The notes below the pieces were generated by a model. It was not told the origin of the DNA. It saw nothing but the letters and a program-made list of their open reading frames with translations, and searched no databases. A DNA stretch of 64,000 bases from Gaertneriomyces semiglobifer. Its lineage: Eukaryota; Chytridiomycota; Chytridiomycetes; Spizellomycetales; Spizellomycetaceae. Where the stretch lies: contig JAHLKF010000006.1 in the NCBI GenBank assembly GCA_025558075.1, positions 992,001-1,056,000 of the forward strand, in the 5' to 3' direction. The first letter of the stretch is position 1. The number at the start of each line of letters is the position of its first letter. Positions 10,911-23,576 of the stretch are shown piece by piece. A program made the translations under genes and the position numbers.

Positions 10911-13900
10911 ATGAACTCACCGGATTTGCTACAAATGTCGGATGCTGTGCCTGAGAAGAAGCGGGTAGTGGTAAGGGTCGGGGGTATGACCTGTGGGGTA
11001 AGTTCACCTGGGAGGTATTCTATATTGCGCCACACTGATTAGCGGTTCACTTGTGCTAGTCCTGTACCAAAACTGTCTCAAGTGCATTGAATGCTCTGCC
11101 TGGTGTTATAACAGTGGATGTACAGTTACCGGATACTGCTGCGGTTGAGTATGATGCCGGCATCCTGGACGTCCGGGATATCGAAGAAGCAGTTGAGGAA
11201 TGCGGTTTCGATGTACTCCGCGAGACCCAAGACAAAGTGAGCGCAGAAGAGCCAACTAAGCATGTCATTGACATTGGAGGCATGACATGCCAGTCCTGCG
11301 TTCAAACTGTTACCAAAGCATTACAAGCCCTTGAAGGCGTTAGTTTTGTGCATGTAGATTTGAGCAAGGAACAGGCCGTGGTAGAGTCTACCGGAACAGT
11401 GGGACACTTGATTGAAGCTATTGAAGATTGTGGATTTGAAGCTGGCGTGAAATCTGAAAAGCAGGGCGACAAAAAGCTAGTTGTATCCACCGCAATGGGA
11501 CGAGTGGCAGGCATCAAATCAGCGGTACCTAACTCGTCCACGATAGCGTCACCGGCAGCTGGAAATATAAAATCCGTTACCCTCACCATTCAAGGCATGA
11601 CTTGTGCCGCGTGCGTTTCTACGATTGAAAAACACCTTCGAGCTCAACCGGGGATTGTGTCTTGTAAAGTTGCATTACTCGCCGAAAGGGGATACGTGCA
11701 GTTCAAGGAACGTGATCTAACCCCAGAGAGTGTGCGAGAAATGATAGATGATGTTGGCTTTGAAGCGCAAATCATCCAAGACGAAGAAGTTGGAACCGTC
11801 GATCTCAAGATTTTCGGCATGACGTGCGCCAGCTGCTCAGGAAAGGTTGAACGTGAGTTGTCGAAAGTGAACGGCATCAAAAGCGTGGCGGTCAATCTCC
11901 TGGGGCAAAGTGGAAAAGTGACCTACGATGCATCATCATTAGGTGTTAGAGATATCGTTGAGAAGATTGAGCAATTGGGTTTCACGGCTTTTTTGGCTGA
12001 AGTTGGGAGCAATGCGCAAATGGAGTCCTTAGCAAGGACTAGAGAAATCCAAGAGTGGCGGCATGCTTTCTGGAAAGCTTTCCAATTTGCGCTGCCTGTC
12101 TCGGTAATTTCAATGATATGTCCAATGCTGCCTTTTATACGCGACGTCATGCGCTGGCAACCTATTGGTGGACTCTTTCTGGATGATGTTTTGATGATGT
12201 TTTTGTCGATCCCTGTGCAGTTCGGTATTGGAAAACGCTTTTACCTTTCGGCGTATAAAGCGTATACGCATGGAAGTTACACCATGGATGTGCTCATTAC
12301 CCTTGGCACTACAATTGCATTTGTCTTTTCCGTAGCGATGATGATATATTCGGTGTGCGTACGTGGGACTACGCATGTGCAAGTGTTCTTCGAAACATCG
12401 ACGACATTGATTACCTTCATTACTCTTGGACGATACCTGGAGAATCTTGCTAAAGGCAAAACCAGCAGCGCTTTGAGTCGACTGATGCGCCTTGTCCCTT
12501 CGGAGGCTGTCTTACTGGAAGCTGACCCGATATCTCCAGGCGGCCGTGTAACATATCAAGAACGCAATATTCCGACCGAGTACATCCAGGCCGGTGATCT
12601 TTTGAAGGTCTTCCCCGGCGAGCGTGTTCCTACCGATGGAGTTGTCGAGTTTGGTGCAACGCAGATCGATGAATCCCTTGTCACAGGTGAACCGGTGCCT
12701 GTTTCTAAGAAAGTTGGCGACTCGGTGATAGGAGGGACTGTGAACACATCCGGAGTAGTACACGTTCGGGCAGTTCGCGTTGGAGCTGACACCGCGCTCA
12801 GTCAGATCGTCAAGCTGGTTGAGGAAGCTCAAATGTCTAAAGCTCCGATGCAGGATATTGCAGACAAGGTTGCTGGGATGTTCGTTCCGTTCGTTGTTGG
12901 TCTCGGAGCTGTGACTTTCCTTATTTGGCTGATAGTCGGCTATGCGGGATACACCCCGCCCGGTTTTCATGGAGAGTCTCCCTTGTTCGTCGCATTAAGC
13001 ATGGCTATCGCTGTCATTGTTGTGGCGTGTCCTTGTGCGCTTGGGTTAGCCACTCCCACTGCTGTGATGGTCGGTACCGGTGTTGGTGCCAAACTAGGAA
13101 TTCTCATCAAAGGTGGGGATGCCTTGGAAGTTGCCACTCGTGTTACTAAGGTCGTGTTCGACAAAACCGGTACTTTGACGCGCGGCAAACTTGGGGTTGC
13201 GGGTGTTTTGGTGTCTGGTATGGAGTGGTCAGAAGAGGAGGTTCTTTCTCTCATCGGTGCGGCCGAGAATGGTAGCGAGCATCCGCTTGGACGGGCCGTC
13301 GTGAAGTATGTCAAGGAACGCGGTCTTGAGAAAGCAATGGGAGACTGGGCGGCGGAGGATTTTGAAGCCGTTAGTGGAAAAGGCGTCAAGTGCACTCTTC
13401 AGTCTGTGCGAACTAAGCAAACGGTTCATTGTGCCATTGGAAATTACAGTTTTGTCAAATCTCTTGGAGGACCAGAGACGATGCCAAATTTGTTCAACAA
13501 CTTCCGCAACCATCACGAAAATTCAGGACATACCGTCATCTATATCGCATTCCTCACCGCTGCACAGGGGCCCTTTACGCTCATATCGTCTCTAGCCCTC
13601 GCCGACGAGCTTAAGCCCGAAGCTCCCGCTGTCATCAGAGCGTTGCATTCCATGGGAATTTCCACGACTCTACTTACAGGCGACCAACCAGCCACCGCGA
13701 ACCACATTGGCAAGCAATGTCATATTCCTCCCTCGGAGATTCATGCTGGAATCTCTCCGAGCGGAAAAAAGACATTCATACAACGCTTTCAAAAGCAGAA
13801 CCACGTCGTTGCAATGTGCGGAGATGGTTTAAACGACTCAGCTTCTATTGCGCAGTCGGATATGGGTATCTGCGTTTTTGGTGGCACTGATGTCGTTGTT

Positions 13901-14467
13901 GAAGCTGCTCGGGTGGTTCTGATGAGGGATGACCTTCGCGATGTTGTTACCGCGATCGATCTTGGCCGACATATTTTCCGCCGAATCAAGTGGAACTTTG
14001 CCTGGGCAAGTGGATACAACCTTATCATGATTCCACTGGCTATGGGACTTGGAGCGCCATGGGGCATCATTATGCCGGCCATGGTTGCCGGTATGGCTAT
14101 GTCCTTCTCATCTGTTAGTGTGGTAGTCTCAAGTTTGGGCCTGAAGTTCTACCGGCCACCGAAGCGGTTGTTTATACAACCCGAGGATGAGTTTGACGAG
14201 ACTTTTGCCTTGCAGTCGAGTCTGTCTTCTTCCTTTTCTGATTCCGACCTTGAGATTGGACCATTAGCCAGCTTGACGAGTCCCATGACACCTCGCACGC
14301 CACTTGGACTTGCGGTGGAATACACCGCGGTCGGCAAGAAGCGCAAGTCCTGGAAGGGGCCTGAGTGGGTTCGGACAGTGGTGGGTATTGGTAAAAGTGT
14401 GTGGGGAAAAGAGAAGGAGCCTCGGGCGGACGGCAAGTACTTCCAGCTCGAGGAAGAAGAGGCATAA
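10911..14467 (+). CDS. CCC2: P1B-type Cu+-transporting ATPase with four N-terminal metal-binding domains
   Basis: Predicted 1164-aa copper pump of the CCC2/ATP7 family, moving Cu+ into the secretory pathway for cuproenzymes. Exons 10911-10997 and 11060-14467. The single intron splits the first metal-binding motif (GMTCG|SC), and joining it restores GMTCGSC at residues 25-31. Three more heavy-metal domains carry GMTCQSC (~103), GMTCAAC (~208) and GMTCASC (~282). The actuator TGE is in SLVTGEPVPV. The transmembrane copper motif CPC is near 686 (VACPCALGLATPTA), the phosphorylated Asp is in DKTGTLT near 730, the SEHPLGRA motif and GDGLNDSASIAQ (~949) are intact. Four heavy-metal domains is more than the two of S. 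cerevisiae Ccc2. The symbol is by family. The C-terminal tail is Ser-rich and acidic. Confidence 0.95.
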
Positions 14468-14661
14468 GTGAATTTCTCTCCGTGAGCGGAGCCTGGAGGC
14501 CACTGACACTTGTTGATATCATTGTAAATAGTCTAGAGACGTAGGAAGGTGGAGGGGACATTCCACCCAAATTTTGTTTGGTTTTCATCGTAGTTGTTTG
14601 TAGTTGTACCGTGGATTCGGAACCACGTCGATAGAGTTGGGCTATTTGAACGTTCTGAATA

Positions 14662-16291
14662 ATGGACACGTTCGAAGGCTTCCCCCATATACTTGCCATC
14701 TTCTTCTGCGAATTCCATCCGATCCAAGGGCCGAAGGTCGTCTATGAAGTTCCCGAGAACTTCGTAACCTCATCATGTCCTACACCACACGCCGTCTCAC
14801 CACGTCCAACCCGTCCCGGTTTGCTCAACCCCACCGCTGAACCCGGTCTCGACTTTGACTCTATATCCGACTATATCATTCCCAAACCGGAACTATGTAA
14901 CCGTCTCGTAACAATCTCGACGCCATTTTACAAGATCATGGGGTACCCTGTGTCAATTGAAGATCCAAAATACGAGCGTAATGCGTTGTTGTTCAATCTG
15001 TGCTTTGTGTTTGAGAAGAACGCAAACACCGGGAGTTATGAACAGGTGGTGCGGAAAATGGCCCGAGTCATGCGGTCCTTGGAGGTGAATATCATCGGCC
15101 AATGAGTATATGGATGTGATGATCGGGTGCTCACAAATCGTTGGTTTTTAAAGGTTGAGGGAGAGTTTCTGCATAATGCCAACACCAAGGGAGGTGTACT
15201 CAATATCATGGAGCAACTGCTGGAAGATCTGAATTCATATGCTGAATGTCAGATTCCGATAAGTGAGTGCAGCGTCCACTCTGTTGCCTTGTTGTTGAGG
15301 CCAAAAGTTTACACCGCCATTGCAGATGACGCCAATATGATCAATCTCAAACTGTTCCCACAATATCCCGAACCGCCGCCAGTGTATGACCACCAAGTAC
15401 CTGTGTTCATTGTGGACCTTGCTAAGTTTGTGGACAAGTACTGGGACATGACAATACGACGGGTAAGGTTTATCGCCTGTCATCTCCGCCAAGTGATCAA
15501 GCTTATCGTGTTGCACTTAGATTATACCGCACATTGATGGGGTGCGGCCAGTGAAGCATGTGGCTGAGGCCTCGGATGTACAACTACCGCTGGTGCGTAG
15601 TGGTATCCAGCATTTGTTGTAAGTATTACTCAGGCTTTTGCCTTAAGAGGTGGCAAGCCTTAACTGGTAATCCTGCCAAACTCGTTAGGTACTACGGTTG
15701 CGTCAAGCTTGTCGATATCTTTCAGGTGAGATGCAGACCATCGTTTTGAAGCTCATTATTTCCATACCAACTCTTCCGCAGTTTCGCAACATTTATTCCA
15801 TACGCCCTAGCATACAGCAATTACTGAGCATGCCCGATATTCAAAGCGAATGCGCAGAATTCGTCAAATTGCCAAAAGCACTGTCTCCCCCTCCGTTTTC
15901 GATAGTGTACAGTTTGTACTGCTCGCTGAAGCACAACCAGACCGTATCAGAATGGATGAAACAAAACCATGTGAACGATATGCATATTGACCCCAGGTTA
16001 GTCGTCGGATCGGAAAGAACGTCGCGCGGTCCCTGTAGCTCAACGTGCGTCACTTTTAGGAGGTTTATACTATACGGAGTCATTAAGGGCTTTGTTTACC
16101 GCGTTCACAAATATCCTGTGTGGCTATCATCACCTGGGACAAGTGCCCCAGATTCATCCAATAGATTCCTCAGGAAACTGTTGGATGGAAGACGCCATTA
16201 CGACGAGCTATGTATCATGTTGGGATGCAGTACGCGAGAATTGGATGAACTCCTGAAGGTTGAGCCCGCAATCAAGTATATATGGAAATAA
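14662..16291 (+). CDS. NPR2: NPR2 (NPRL2), GATOR1/SEACIT subunit, 6 exons
   Basis: Predicted 437-aa protein. Exons: 14662-15084, 15154-15462, 15521-15618, 15689-15725, 15782-15996, 16060-16291. The N-terminal longin-like start reads FPHILAIFFCEFHPIQGPKV, followed by PKPELCNRLVTI and later VEGEFLHNANTKGG. The join across exons 3-4 gives IQHLLYYGCVKLVDIFQ, and exons 5-6 give DPRRFILYGVIKGFVYRVHK, both strong NPR2 signatures. NPR2 with NPR3 and IML1/DEPDC5 forms the complex that inactivates Rag/Gtr GTPases and so TORC1 on amino-acid starvation at the vacuole. The 37-nt exon 4 is short but required. It ends 86 nt from the ATG13 stop on the opposite strand. Confidence 0.93.
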
Positions 16292-16377
16292 TGAACAGCG
16301 TATGTGCGCTAGCGAGCACGGAAACGAAATTCATGTACATATTAATCCTCAGCTACACTACCCTTCAAAATATTTAT

Positions 16378-19310
16378 TTACATTTCTTCCTGACTGTCGC
16401 CGATGTCTAATCCACTCATATTAAACAGAAGCTCTTCATCATCCTCGCTGTTGCTGGATTCTCCTGCTTCGCGAGGCCCCGGTGGAAGGCGTCGGCGACA
16501 GTATGATGTTTCGGCATTAGCGTTTGCCCACCCGGGTGTGGCCCGAGGAAGGGCGGCAGTTGCCACCTCCAAGACTGCTCGCCGTGATGCGTCGGTGCTA
16601 GACGACGGATTGGCAGACGCTGGTCGGATTCTATGAGGGATGGAGTGGGCGTAGGATCTTCTGCGATCACGATCGGCAAATACGCGCGTGCCGATGAACC
16701 CGTCTTCGGCATCCCACTTCTCCACCCAATCATTGGGTACCGACCGTGCATGTTGATTCTTGCCCTTCGCCTTTTCCTCAAATTGAGCCACAGAAGGCGA
16801 TGGCGGGTCAGTATTCGATCGAATCAACGCGGGAGCCGAGGGACGTCTAACGGATGGTGCAGGCGGATCACCGTGCGCATCCTCATCCACCATAACGCCG
16901 GTCGGCCGTGCATCTTCTTCCTCGGCGGGCGTTGGTGGGCTCACATCGATGATTGGCGGGATAGGAGCCAATTCAGGCTCCGGAGTATTATTATCACTCT
17001 TTGTTTCAACAGGTTGCTTGGTCAATCCTGAAGCCGCTGCTGCAGCTTCGATGAGTGAGTCCGAGAAAGAGTCATTCAGCTTTGCAAGTTGATGGAAGCG
17101 AGCTAACTCCAGTTTAGTTCGTGACAAACGTGCAACTGAAGACGACTCTGAGCTGCCGGTGCCCGCGCTGCCTGCTCTCGGCCTCATTCTCAATTCACTT
17201 CCCCCAGGGGTAGGATCCCCCGGCAACATCAGCGATCTACGACTAAGCTCGAGGGTTTTTAAGAATTCATCGAGCTCGGCCGGTATGCCTGCTGCAGAGG
17301 GCGAAACACTCGCCGCAAGCGCCGGTGGAGATAGTTTGTAGCTAATCAAACCGCGATGTTGTATAGATGACCCTCCCGGGGTGAATAACGACGGTGGGGA
17401 ACCAGCCATATCGCGCGTCGATATGGTCGACGCAGTGGGAAAGGTAATCGTCGGTCCGTTGCCCGTGTCAGAGTCTGAACCGCCTCCAGTTGGCCGAACT
17501 GGGCTAGCATTTACATGTACCTAAGGCAAACGTTCAATTTCACAACGTTGTGGATAAGGTCAGTGGATAGTATCGTGTTTGTACTTACATTGGCTACAGG
17601 TGCGGGGAACGGCGGACTCGACGACGTGAAAGGAGCGAGATCGTCGGATGGCATGGTAATTGGAGGTTCCGACGCCTCGACGTGCTCGACAGAGAACGGC
17701 GGCGTCCCTTCAAATTCTTTAGGCACGCCAGATAACCCGGTCGACCCAGTACCACGCCGCAAGGCTAAGCCAGCGGATGGGGGTGTAAACCCGACATGTG
17801 AGCTTGGGGACACGCCCCAGCTCTGCCGTCTATCAATACCAGGATAGCCTTGACTAGACCTTTTGGAAACCGGTGACGGCGTGACTTCTTGTTGATAATA
17901 GGTTCCGGGAGATGAGGATGTTGAGGCTGTTGAGTAAGATTGACGGTGTACCGCCGCCATTCGGGTCGGAAGAGATGCTGCTGGGATATTCACTGGTGCA
18001 TGTGCCCGTGGAGCAGCTGTTCCTTCCTGACTGTGGACTGACGTATGCGAACCATACCTTGTCACACGACGGGGTAGCGAGCCAGAAGAAGTACGAGCAA
18101 CATCTTCGGCATTGTAACTGGGTCGACTCAGCGACGAACTGCTGCGTCGATGCGGCTCCGGGACATAAGGGCGGTCCACGGAAGATCTTCTGCGTCCCAA
18201 CAAACCCTCACGCACACGATCCAAAGAGCGCGGTAAGAAGTAGTTCTCGTCTGCTTCGTCTAGTCGACCACCCACAAGAGTTTGCGTGTCTTCTGCAGCA
18301 AAGTCGCAGTCCAGCCGGTAGTTGACATGCAAATTGAACATGCTAGAAAGTGTTAAGCACGTTAGTAAAGTTGCTGTACAGCTACAGTAACACCGTTCAC
18401 TTGCCCATAAGATGTCGCTAGCGATCCAAAATTGTGCTCAGAGATTCTATTTCTCATATCACCGCCAACGTGAAGCTGGTCCAGCCCTGCTTCATCTAAC
18501 GGATAGCTCCTTGTGGCGCCAAACCTATACCCCATTGACACATTCTGTCCCGCTTGCTGTTTCTTGAGCTTTCGAAATAGCCTGTAGGCTGGCAAGAGCC
18601 GTGAGCTGCTATACAAGGAGCGGAACAGCGCCATTGCTCGCTTGTAGGACAACGGTACGTCCACCGTAGGCTGGAACGACCCACTCCTATAGACCCGCGA
18701 TACCATCAATTCTGGTTATATGACAATGAGAACATTGACAACGGAAAACTTACGAGGCCAACGTCAACTGCCATGATTCAAGCAGAATTGTCTTTACACG
18801 AACCGCTGCTCCCGAGCGCGGATCCCGCATCCATAGTTGCTCATTGCTTATCTTAACTCGTCGTTGAGTGTATTCATCCCGCAGGAGCAACGTCTGGCCG
18901 GGCGCCATGTGCGAAACGTCGAGATAGATGTCAATGAAGAGAGGTTCCGGTGCCGACGTAGTGGACCGTACACGCCAATGGCGAAGGTCGTCCCTCAAGC
19001 CTTCTATATCATACATATCCAGGTTGAACCACTTGTTCGGCTTCCGTACGGGCTGTCCATCAATTCTGGCTTGAATGACAATCTGCGCAAACTTGGCATA
19101 TACGTTCTGAACCATCTGCTCTGCACGGTTATCATGACCCGTGTTGCGGCCCGAGAAGGAAGAGTGCGTTCCATAGCTTCCAGGCCCGGCAGAACCCGCA
19201 TGAGAGACAGAGGAGGCGTTGGATAGCGCCCTAGTTAGACCCACCGTGCCAACAGGAGGATAAGAAGAAGGCACACCTCCATGAGCGTTGGGCGGGGTAT
19301 TGCAGTGCAT
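16378..19310 (-). CDS. ATG13: ATG13, autophagy initiation (ATG1 complex) HORMA protein, 4 exons
   Basis: Predicted 911-aa protein. Exons: 19310-18754, 18686-18405, 18342-17589, 17520-16378. The HORMA domain begins near residue 50 (VQNVYAKFAQIVIQARID). It includes KWFNLDMYDIEGLRDDLRHW and, across exon 2, YKRAMALFRSLYSSSRLLPA, a hallmark of ATG13. The end of the HORMA domain (SYG-MFNLHVNYRLDCDF) is only restored if intron 2 uses the GC donor GG|GCAAGT at 18404. The rest is Ser/Pro-rich and disordered. The C-terminal DDEELLFNMSGLDIG resembles the ATG1 kinase-binding (MIM) segment of yeast Atg13. TORC1-controlled phosphorylation of such tails gates autophagy. The start is the first ATG in the open frame; a short upstream exon cannot be excluded. 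Confidence 0.92.
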
Positions 19311-19635
19311 ATGTCCAATCGGCAGCAATGCTTGCTGCAACGGTCATATCAATCAATAGCGCTTACATATGCTACCAATGACGACCAGTAGTATAATTAT
19401 GGTAAAAGGTGGGGTGAGGTGCGATTCCCTGCCTATTCCTTCGCTGTTGATGAAAGTGTGAATTATTATTAGTCGCCTCACTACGCGCGGAAATGAAGTT
19501 AACGTTTGCAAGGCACGGATCAACAGTCGCAGCTACTACACCAGTAGTGTGGCCTGCAGGACAGCTGGCGGGGTTAAGCTAGGAGTGGTTTAAATGGAGA
19601 GGGATGTGCGTGCTTGCTACGGATAACCGCCAACG
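19311..19635. promoter_or_regulatory. Short intergenic region upstream of ATG13
   Basis: 325 nt between the AIP-like stop and the ATG13 start, both genes on the minus strand. GTAAGC and TTGCAG signals close to 19345-19375 could mark a very small 5' UTR intron, but this is weak. No gene is seen. Confidence 0.35.
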
Positions 19636-20953
19636 TCATTCGAACATTCTACTATACAGAAGTTTCTCCCTATGCCTATGAGCTTTGAACTTTTCTGCAA
19701 GTGATTGCTCTTGCCTGCGAAGGTCCAGCCACTCTGGCCCGTTCTTTGCAAACATGTCTGCGTTCTTCTCCAAAATAGCCCGTACTTGAGCCAAGTCCTG
19801 TTCAGCCAACTCCAAATCTCTGCCAATATGCACATACGCTTGACCTCGTCTGAACAGCGCTTTCAGATTCTGCGGATCCCGCTTGAGCACCTCTGAGCAT
19901 TGTACAATGACCGGGGGATAATTTCCCAACTTTAGCTGACACGAAGCGTAGTTGAGCCTACAGGCCTGCATCAGTGCGTAGAAGGAACCCAGCTCAATCA
20001 CGTCAGACACAGCGGTCCCACTGTCCTTATACTGCTGCCCAACGGCTGCCACATCCTTCTTTTTGGAGGTCGCAGTCCGTTCTCTCTCAAGATCTTGAAT
20101 TGTAGGGCTCAACGAGAGGCTTTCTAAAAGCGAAAGGGCCCTTGTATACTTTTCCAATGCCTCTTTGTAATTGCCTTCTTTAAAGCACTTTCCACCTTCT
20201 TCTTTTCGAATCGGAATCTCTTTCCATTTGTCGGTCGCCTCCATCTCCCATGGTTCGCGCACATAATTACCAGGAAGTTGTACGTCTAATAGCTCAAACT
20301 CAAATTCTAACGGAACGCCATGGACGTCTGCAAGATCGTCCTGAGCCTCCATCTCCTTGGCTAGGACATGCGCGCAGCACCCATGCGATCGAACAGGCGG
20401 AAGGCCTTTGGCCGCACCTATCCGGTTCTGCTTCTCTTGTTTGCGGACTTTTGCCAACTGCACATACTCCTGAAGAGTGCCGTAGATGCATTAAGCCTTT
20501 GCCTCAACAGGTATCAAAGAGATGAGGAGGTACCTGGCAATATTCCGGCAAGCAAAGAAATCGAGCCTTCTCGCCAACGTTCATAGTCTGAATGCAAGTT
20601 TCCATTGCTTTCACTGCAAAACTGTACCCTATACGCAACTCAAAGGGTTCCGGCGGGTCATCCTCCCTTGTGTCATCTACCTTTCTGCGCTTAGGCCGGA
20701 CACCGTCAAGGCTGTCACTCTTGGCGGAATCGTGATCACACGTTGTGGAATTCTGATCATGTTCACAGCTGCCGTCGTGGTGATGACCATTTGTTCCCGG
20801 TTCACGACCATATGTGTAAACGGCGTAGTGGAAGCGAGCATTCGCTCCTCGCACCCAGTTGGGCCGGTTCGATGGGTCACCATTTCGAATCAAAATCTTC
20901 ACAATCCCACCATCAGGCGTTACTTTTTCCATATGCGACATGAGCTGGTCCAT
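19636..20953 (-). CDS. AIP-like FKBP-fold/TPR cochaperone, 2 exons
   Basis: Predicted 417-aa protein, exons 20953-20534 and 20469-19636. The N-terminal half is FKBP-like (GGIVKILIRNGDPS ... FELRIGYSFAVKAMETCIQ) with a His/Asp/Cys-rich insertion around residues 54-75. The C-terminal half has three TPR-like helix pairs: KEEGGKCFKEGNYKEALEKY, YALMQACRLNYASCQLKLGN and NLKALFRRGQAYVHIGRDLE. This order matches AIP/XAP2 and related HSP90 cochaperones, which usually lack isomerase activity. Binding of the HSP90 EEVD tail is inferred from the TPRs. Another possibility is a more general FKBP-TPR immunophilin. The splice EYCQ|EYVQLAKV is clean. Confidence 0.8.
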
Positions 20954-22027
20954 GCCTCTAATCTATCAGCACTCTCATCAGCAGCAGCATCCTCTCCTCA
21001 CCCTTGCCTAATGTCCATCTCACGCTGATGCCAAGCTCCAAAGCTGGTTCGTCGCAGCTCTTTTCAGTGTCGAACGCGACCACGTCCTTTTGGATTACGT
21101 AAACAGAATTGCGCAGCACGCGCGATTGTTTAACTGGAACTGACTATGCCAAATGTCCGTCCATACAGCTAAATTTAAAGATAACTGGATATGCCAACGT
21201 ATGCAGAAGCTCAGATTGCCATCTGGAGTCCTGAATTATGTGCGCTGTAAGATGCATTTTTTGTTATTTTCAATTCTGAGCAAGGAGAGCCCCGTTTACG
21301 CTTGACATGTCTCCTTGGCTATGGTGCTGATCATGACAGCTGGGATACTCGCACACTTGGCCGTCGCTACAGGTACAATATACAATCATAACAGCTATTT
21401 GTTCAATTGTTTAGAGATAAAGTGGTGCAAGCGTGATAGGGCTTGTCACTGGTACTGGCTGTTGCGGGCGCACTTTTAATTCCTTGTGGCCAGCCCTCCG
21501 ACCAAAGCGCTAGTTCTTAGGCAACGGTAATCCAAAGGTGATCACCTTGGGCTCTTTCGCTAAGTCAGATTAGAATGCACGAACGTGTTGTGACATGCAA
21601 GTGGTTTTTTCGGAGTGGTCGGGGTTGTTGGAAAACTCCGGAAATAAGAAGCGTGGCTCCGCGGGTTATAAAAGTGAGGCATTCCTTCGTGGCATCGGTC
21701 CCAAAATGTCGTTTATATCCTGAAAGGCATTGAATATCAAGGGGTCTGCGCTGTGGATGGAAGAGGGTCGTCCCAAAACAAACAACAACAAGCGCTCGCG
21801 CGTTCGCGTTTGACGCGTCAGGACAGCCCTTCAAATTCAGGCATTTCGAAAACTGCCCAGCGCCCACTGCCAACGGCAAGCTTTTAGAGGTACTCCAAGG
21901 GTCAGTAGTTGGAAACAGTGTCGGGTTGATTCGCAGGGTTGGAGACGTGTGAAAGCTTTGAAAGTCAAGAAGTTCAACCAGTCTGCAGCCAATTACTGGT
22001 GGATTTCGACATAATTCCCCTTGAGCC
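20954..22027. promoter_or_regulatory. Divergent intergenic region
   Basis: About 1.07 kb between the AIP-like gene (-) and the disordered-protein gene (+). A TATA-like TTATAAAAG lies at about 21666-21674. A 158-codon minus-strand open frame (21565-22041) has no domain and overlaps the next gene's start, so it is not called. Confidence 0.45.
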
Positions 22028-23239
22028 ATGCTCACCACCACTCAGCAACTGCAGCACCAACCGCCTGCATTCGAGCGTATGGAAACTATTGATGCAGCAG
22101 AGGCATTGGTCGAATTGAGGGGGATGGATAGGTGGGAGGCACCGTCGGGCAATGCAGGCGATTCTGTGGTACCGTCAACCACTCAGCAAGCAACGAACGA
22201 TAATTCTGATGAGACCTCTGCGTCACGGTCAAAGAGCATTGCGCAGGCTCCAGATCTTCTATCTGTTGATGGTTCAATAGATCTTAGTGCCTGGAGACTA
22301 AAGAATTACGAAAAAGGTCGCGGCGGCGGAATGAGAGGACGGAAGCGATATCGGGCCGCCGGAGGGAGTAACAGCGTTACTCTTGGTCCAATAGACCCGA
22401 TCAACCCGACGGGAATCATTCCTTTGGAGGGAGGGAGGCTGCCTCCTATCCGCAGTCTTGACCCGCCTCGGCCATACCCACACGGCCCGCATGTTAATCC
22501 GCGAGTGACATCCCGATCGTCGATGAACATATCCGTACCAAGGCGGACGAATACATCACGCGATTCGTTCTCCTCGGATACCCTAGCACCCATTACGAAT
22601 AACCAGAATGGAATAAATGGAATCAGGCTTCCGAGATTAACCCCACCAATTCCTCCACCAAGTCTGCCTGCACTCATTGCGCCGGCGGTCGAGTCAAATC
22701 TCTCACCGCAAAACTTGCTTGCACCATCCACGCAGCAGCATCAGCACCAATCGCAACACCAACACACGGTGTGGGGATACCGAGATAGGCATCTCAGTAT
22801 ATCCACCGAAACGGATGAAGAAGTGTCCCCAAGAAACACACCAGTACAATCGTATCCCGGTAACGACCGTGGCGGCCGACCGGTTCGGACGTACACGCCC
22901 ATTCCTCCGTACGCAACACATTATTCGCACGCTCCCTACGGACCGCCGCCGTCAAACACATACATGCCGTCTCAGATGGGACACCACACACAAGCATATC
23001 CACCGCCATCTCAACACCATTACCCGCCCTCATCTTCATATGCTCCACCCTCGTATTACGGATACGCGCTGCCGAATTTACACTCGTTAAGCATGGGAGG
23101 AAACCTACCCGACGAACCTCATGAAGGAATGCATAGCATTCGAAACGAAGATAAACATACCCGGACAATTCATAGACTCTCTTCATTTCTTAGGGAGCGA
23201 CGGGAGAGTCAAAGTGGTGGTCTCTCACGTCGACGTTAG
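22028..23239 (+). CDS. Hypothetical Pro/Ser/His-rich disordered protein
   Basis: 403-aa single-exon open frame starting at the first ATG. I do not recognise the family. It has a short helical N-terminus (TIDAAEALVELRGMDRW), a basic Gly/Arg patch (KGRGGGMRGRKRYR) and a Pro-rich centre (LTPPIPPPSLPALIAP). A Tyr/Pro/His-rich segment (PPSQHHYPPSSSYAPPSYYG) precedes a basic tail ending LSRRR. This composition is common in fungal transcription co-regulators and RNA-binding scaffolds, but no zinc finger or other DNA-binding motif is visible. The DAAEALVELR motif at the N-terminus is the best search handle. It is codirectional with POLQ, 337 nt upstream of it. Confidence 0.7.
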   Translation: MLTTTQQLQHQPPAFERMETIDAAEALVELRGMDRWEAPSGNAGDSVVPSTTQQATNDNSDETSASRSKSIAQAPDLLSVDGSIDLSAWRLKNYEKGRGGGMRGRKRYRAAGGSNSVTLGPIDPINPTGIIPLEGGRLPPIRSLDPPRPYPHGPHVNPRVTSRSSMNISVPRRTNTSRDSFSSDTLAPITNNQNGINGIRLPRLTPPIPPPSLPALIAPAVESNLSPQNLLAPSTQQHQHQSQHQHTVWGYRDRHLSISTETDEEVSPRNTPVQSYPGNDRGGRPVRTYTPIPPYATHYSHAPYGPPPSNTYMPSQMGHHTQAYPPPSQHHYPPSSSYAPPSYYGYALPNLHSLSMGGNLPDEPHEGMHSIRNEDKHTRTIHRLSSFLRERRESQSGGLSRRR

Positions 23240-23576
23240 CATCTTTCATAATTTTGCTTCTTTCTTTTTTGGTTGTCGTATTTAAGGCCGCGATGGGTCA
23301 GGGTATGTACTTTGTAAAATAATGGGATTATATGCAATCCAAAGGCGATATGAGACATTCTGCTGTCATTCTGACTGTTCCTTACGGCACTCATTGGCAC
23401 ATTCAACTGTATATCTGTAACTGAAGTCTTATTATGGTAAAAGCTCAAATAATTTAAGCAAAGCGTATGTGAATTGGCCTTGCTAAAGTGCGAGAAGTCG
23501 CGATGAGCCCTTTCACACGCTACAAGCGAAATGCTTCGCCGAAAGGTTCAGTAAGCCCATCCGAAATGTCAACTTG
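23240..23576. promoter_or_regulatory. Intergenic region upstream of POLQ
   Basis: 337 nt, A/T-rich, between two codirectional genes. No gene or clear TATA box is seen; TAAAATAATGGG and AATAATTTAAGC are the main A/T tracts. Confidence 0.35.

Noticed and set aside
21565..22041. Minus-strand open frame of 158 codons upstream of the disordered-protein gene
   Set aside because: No domain, overlaps the TATA box and start of the plus-strand gene, and has low-quality composition.
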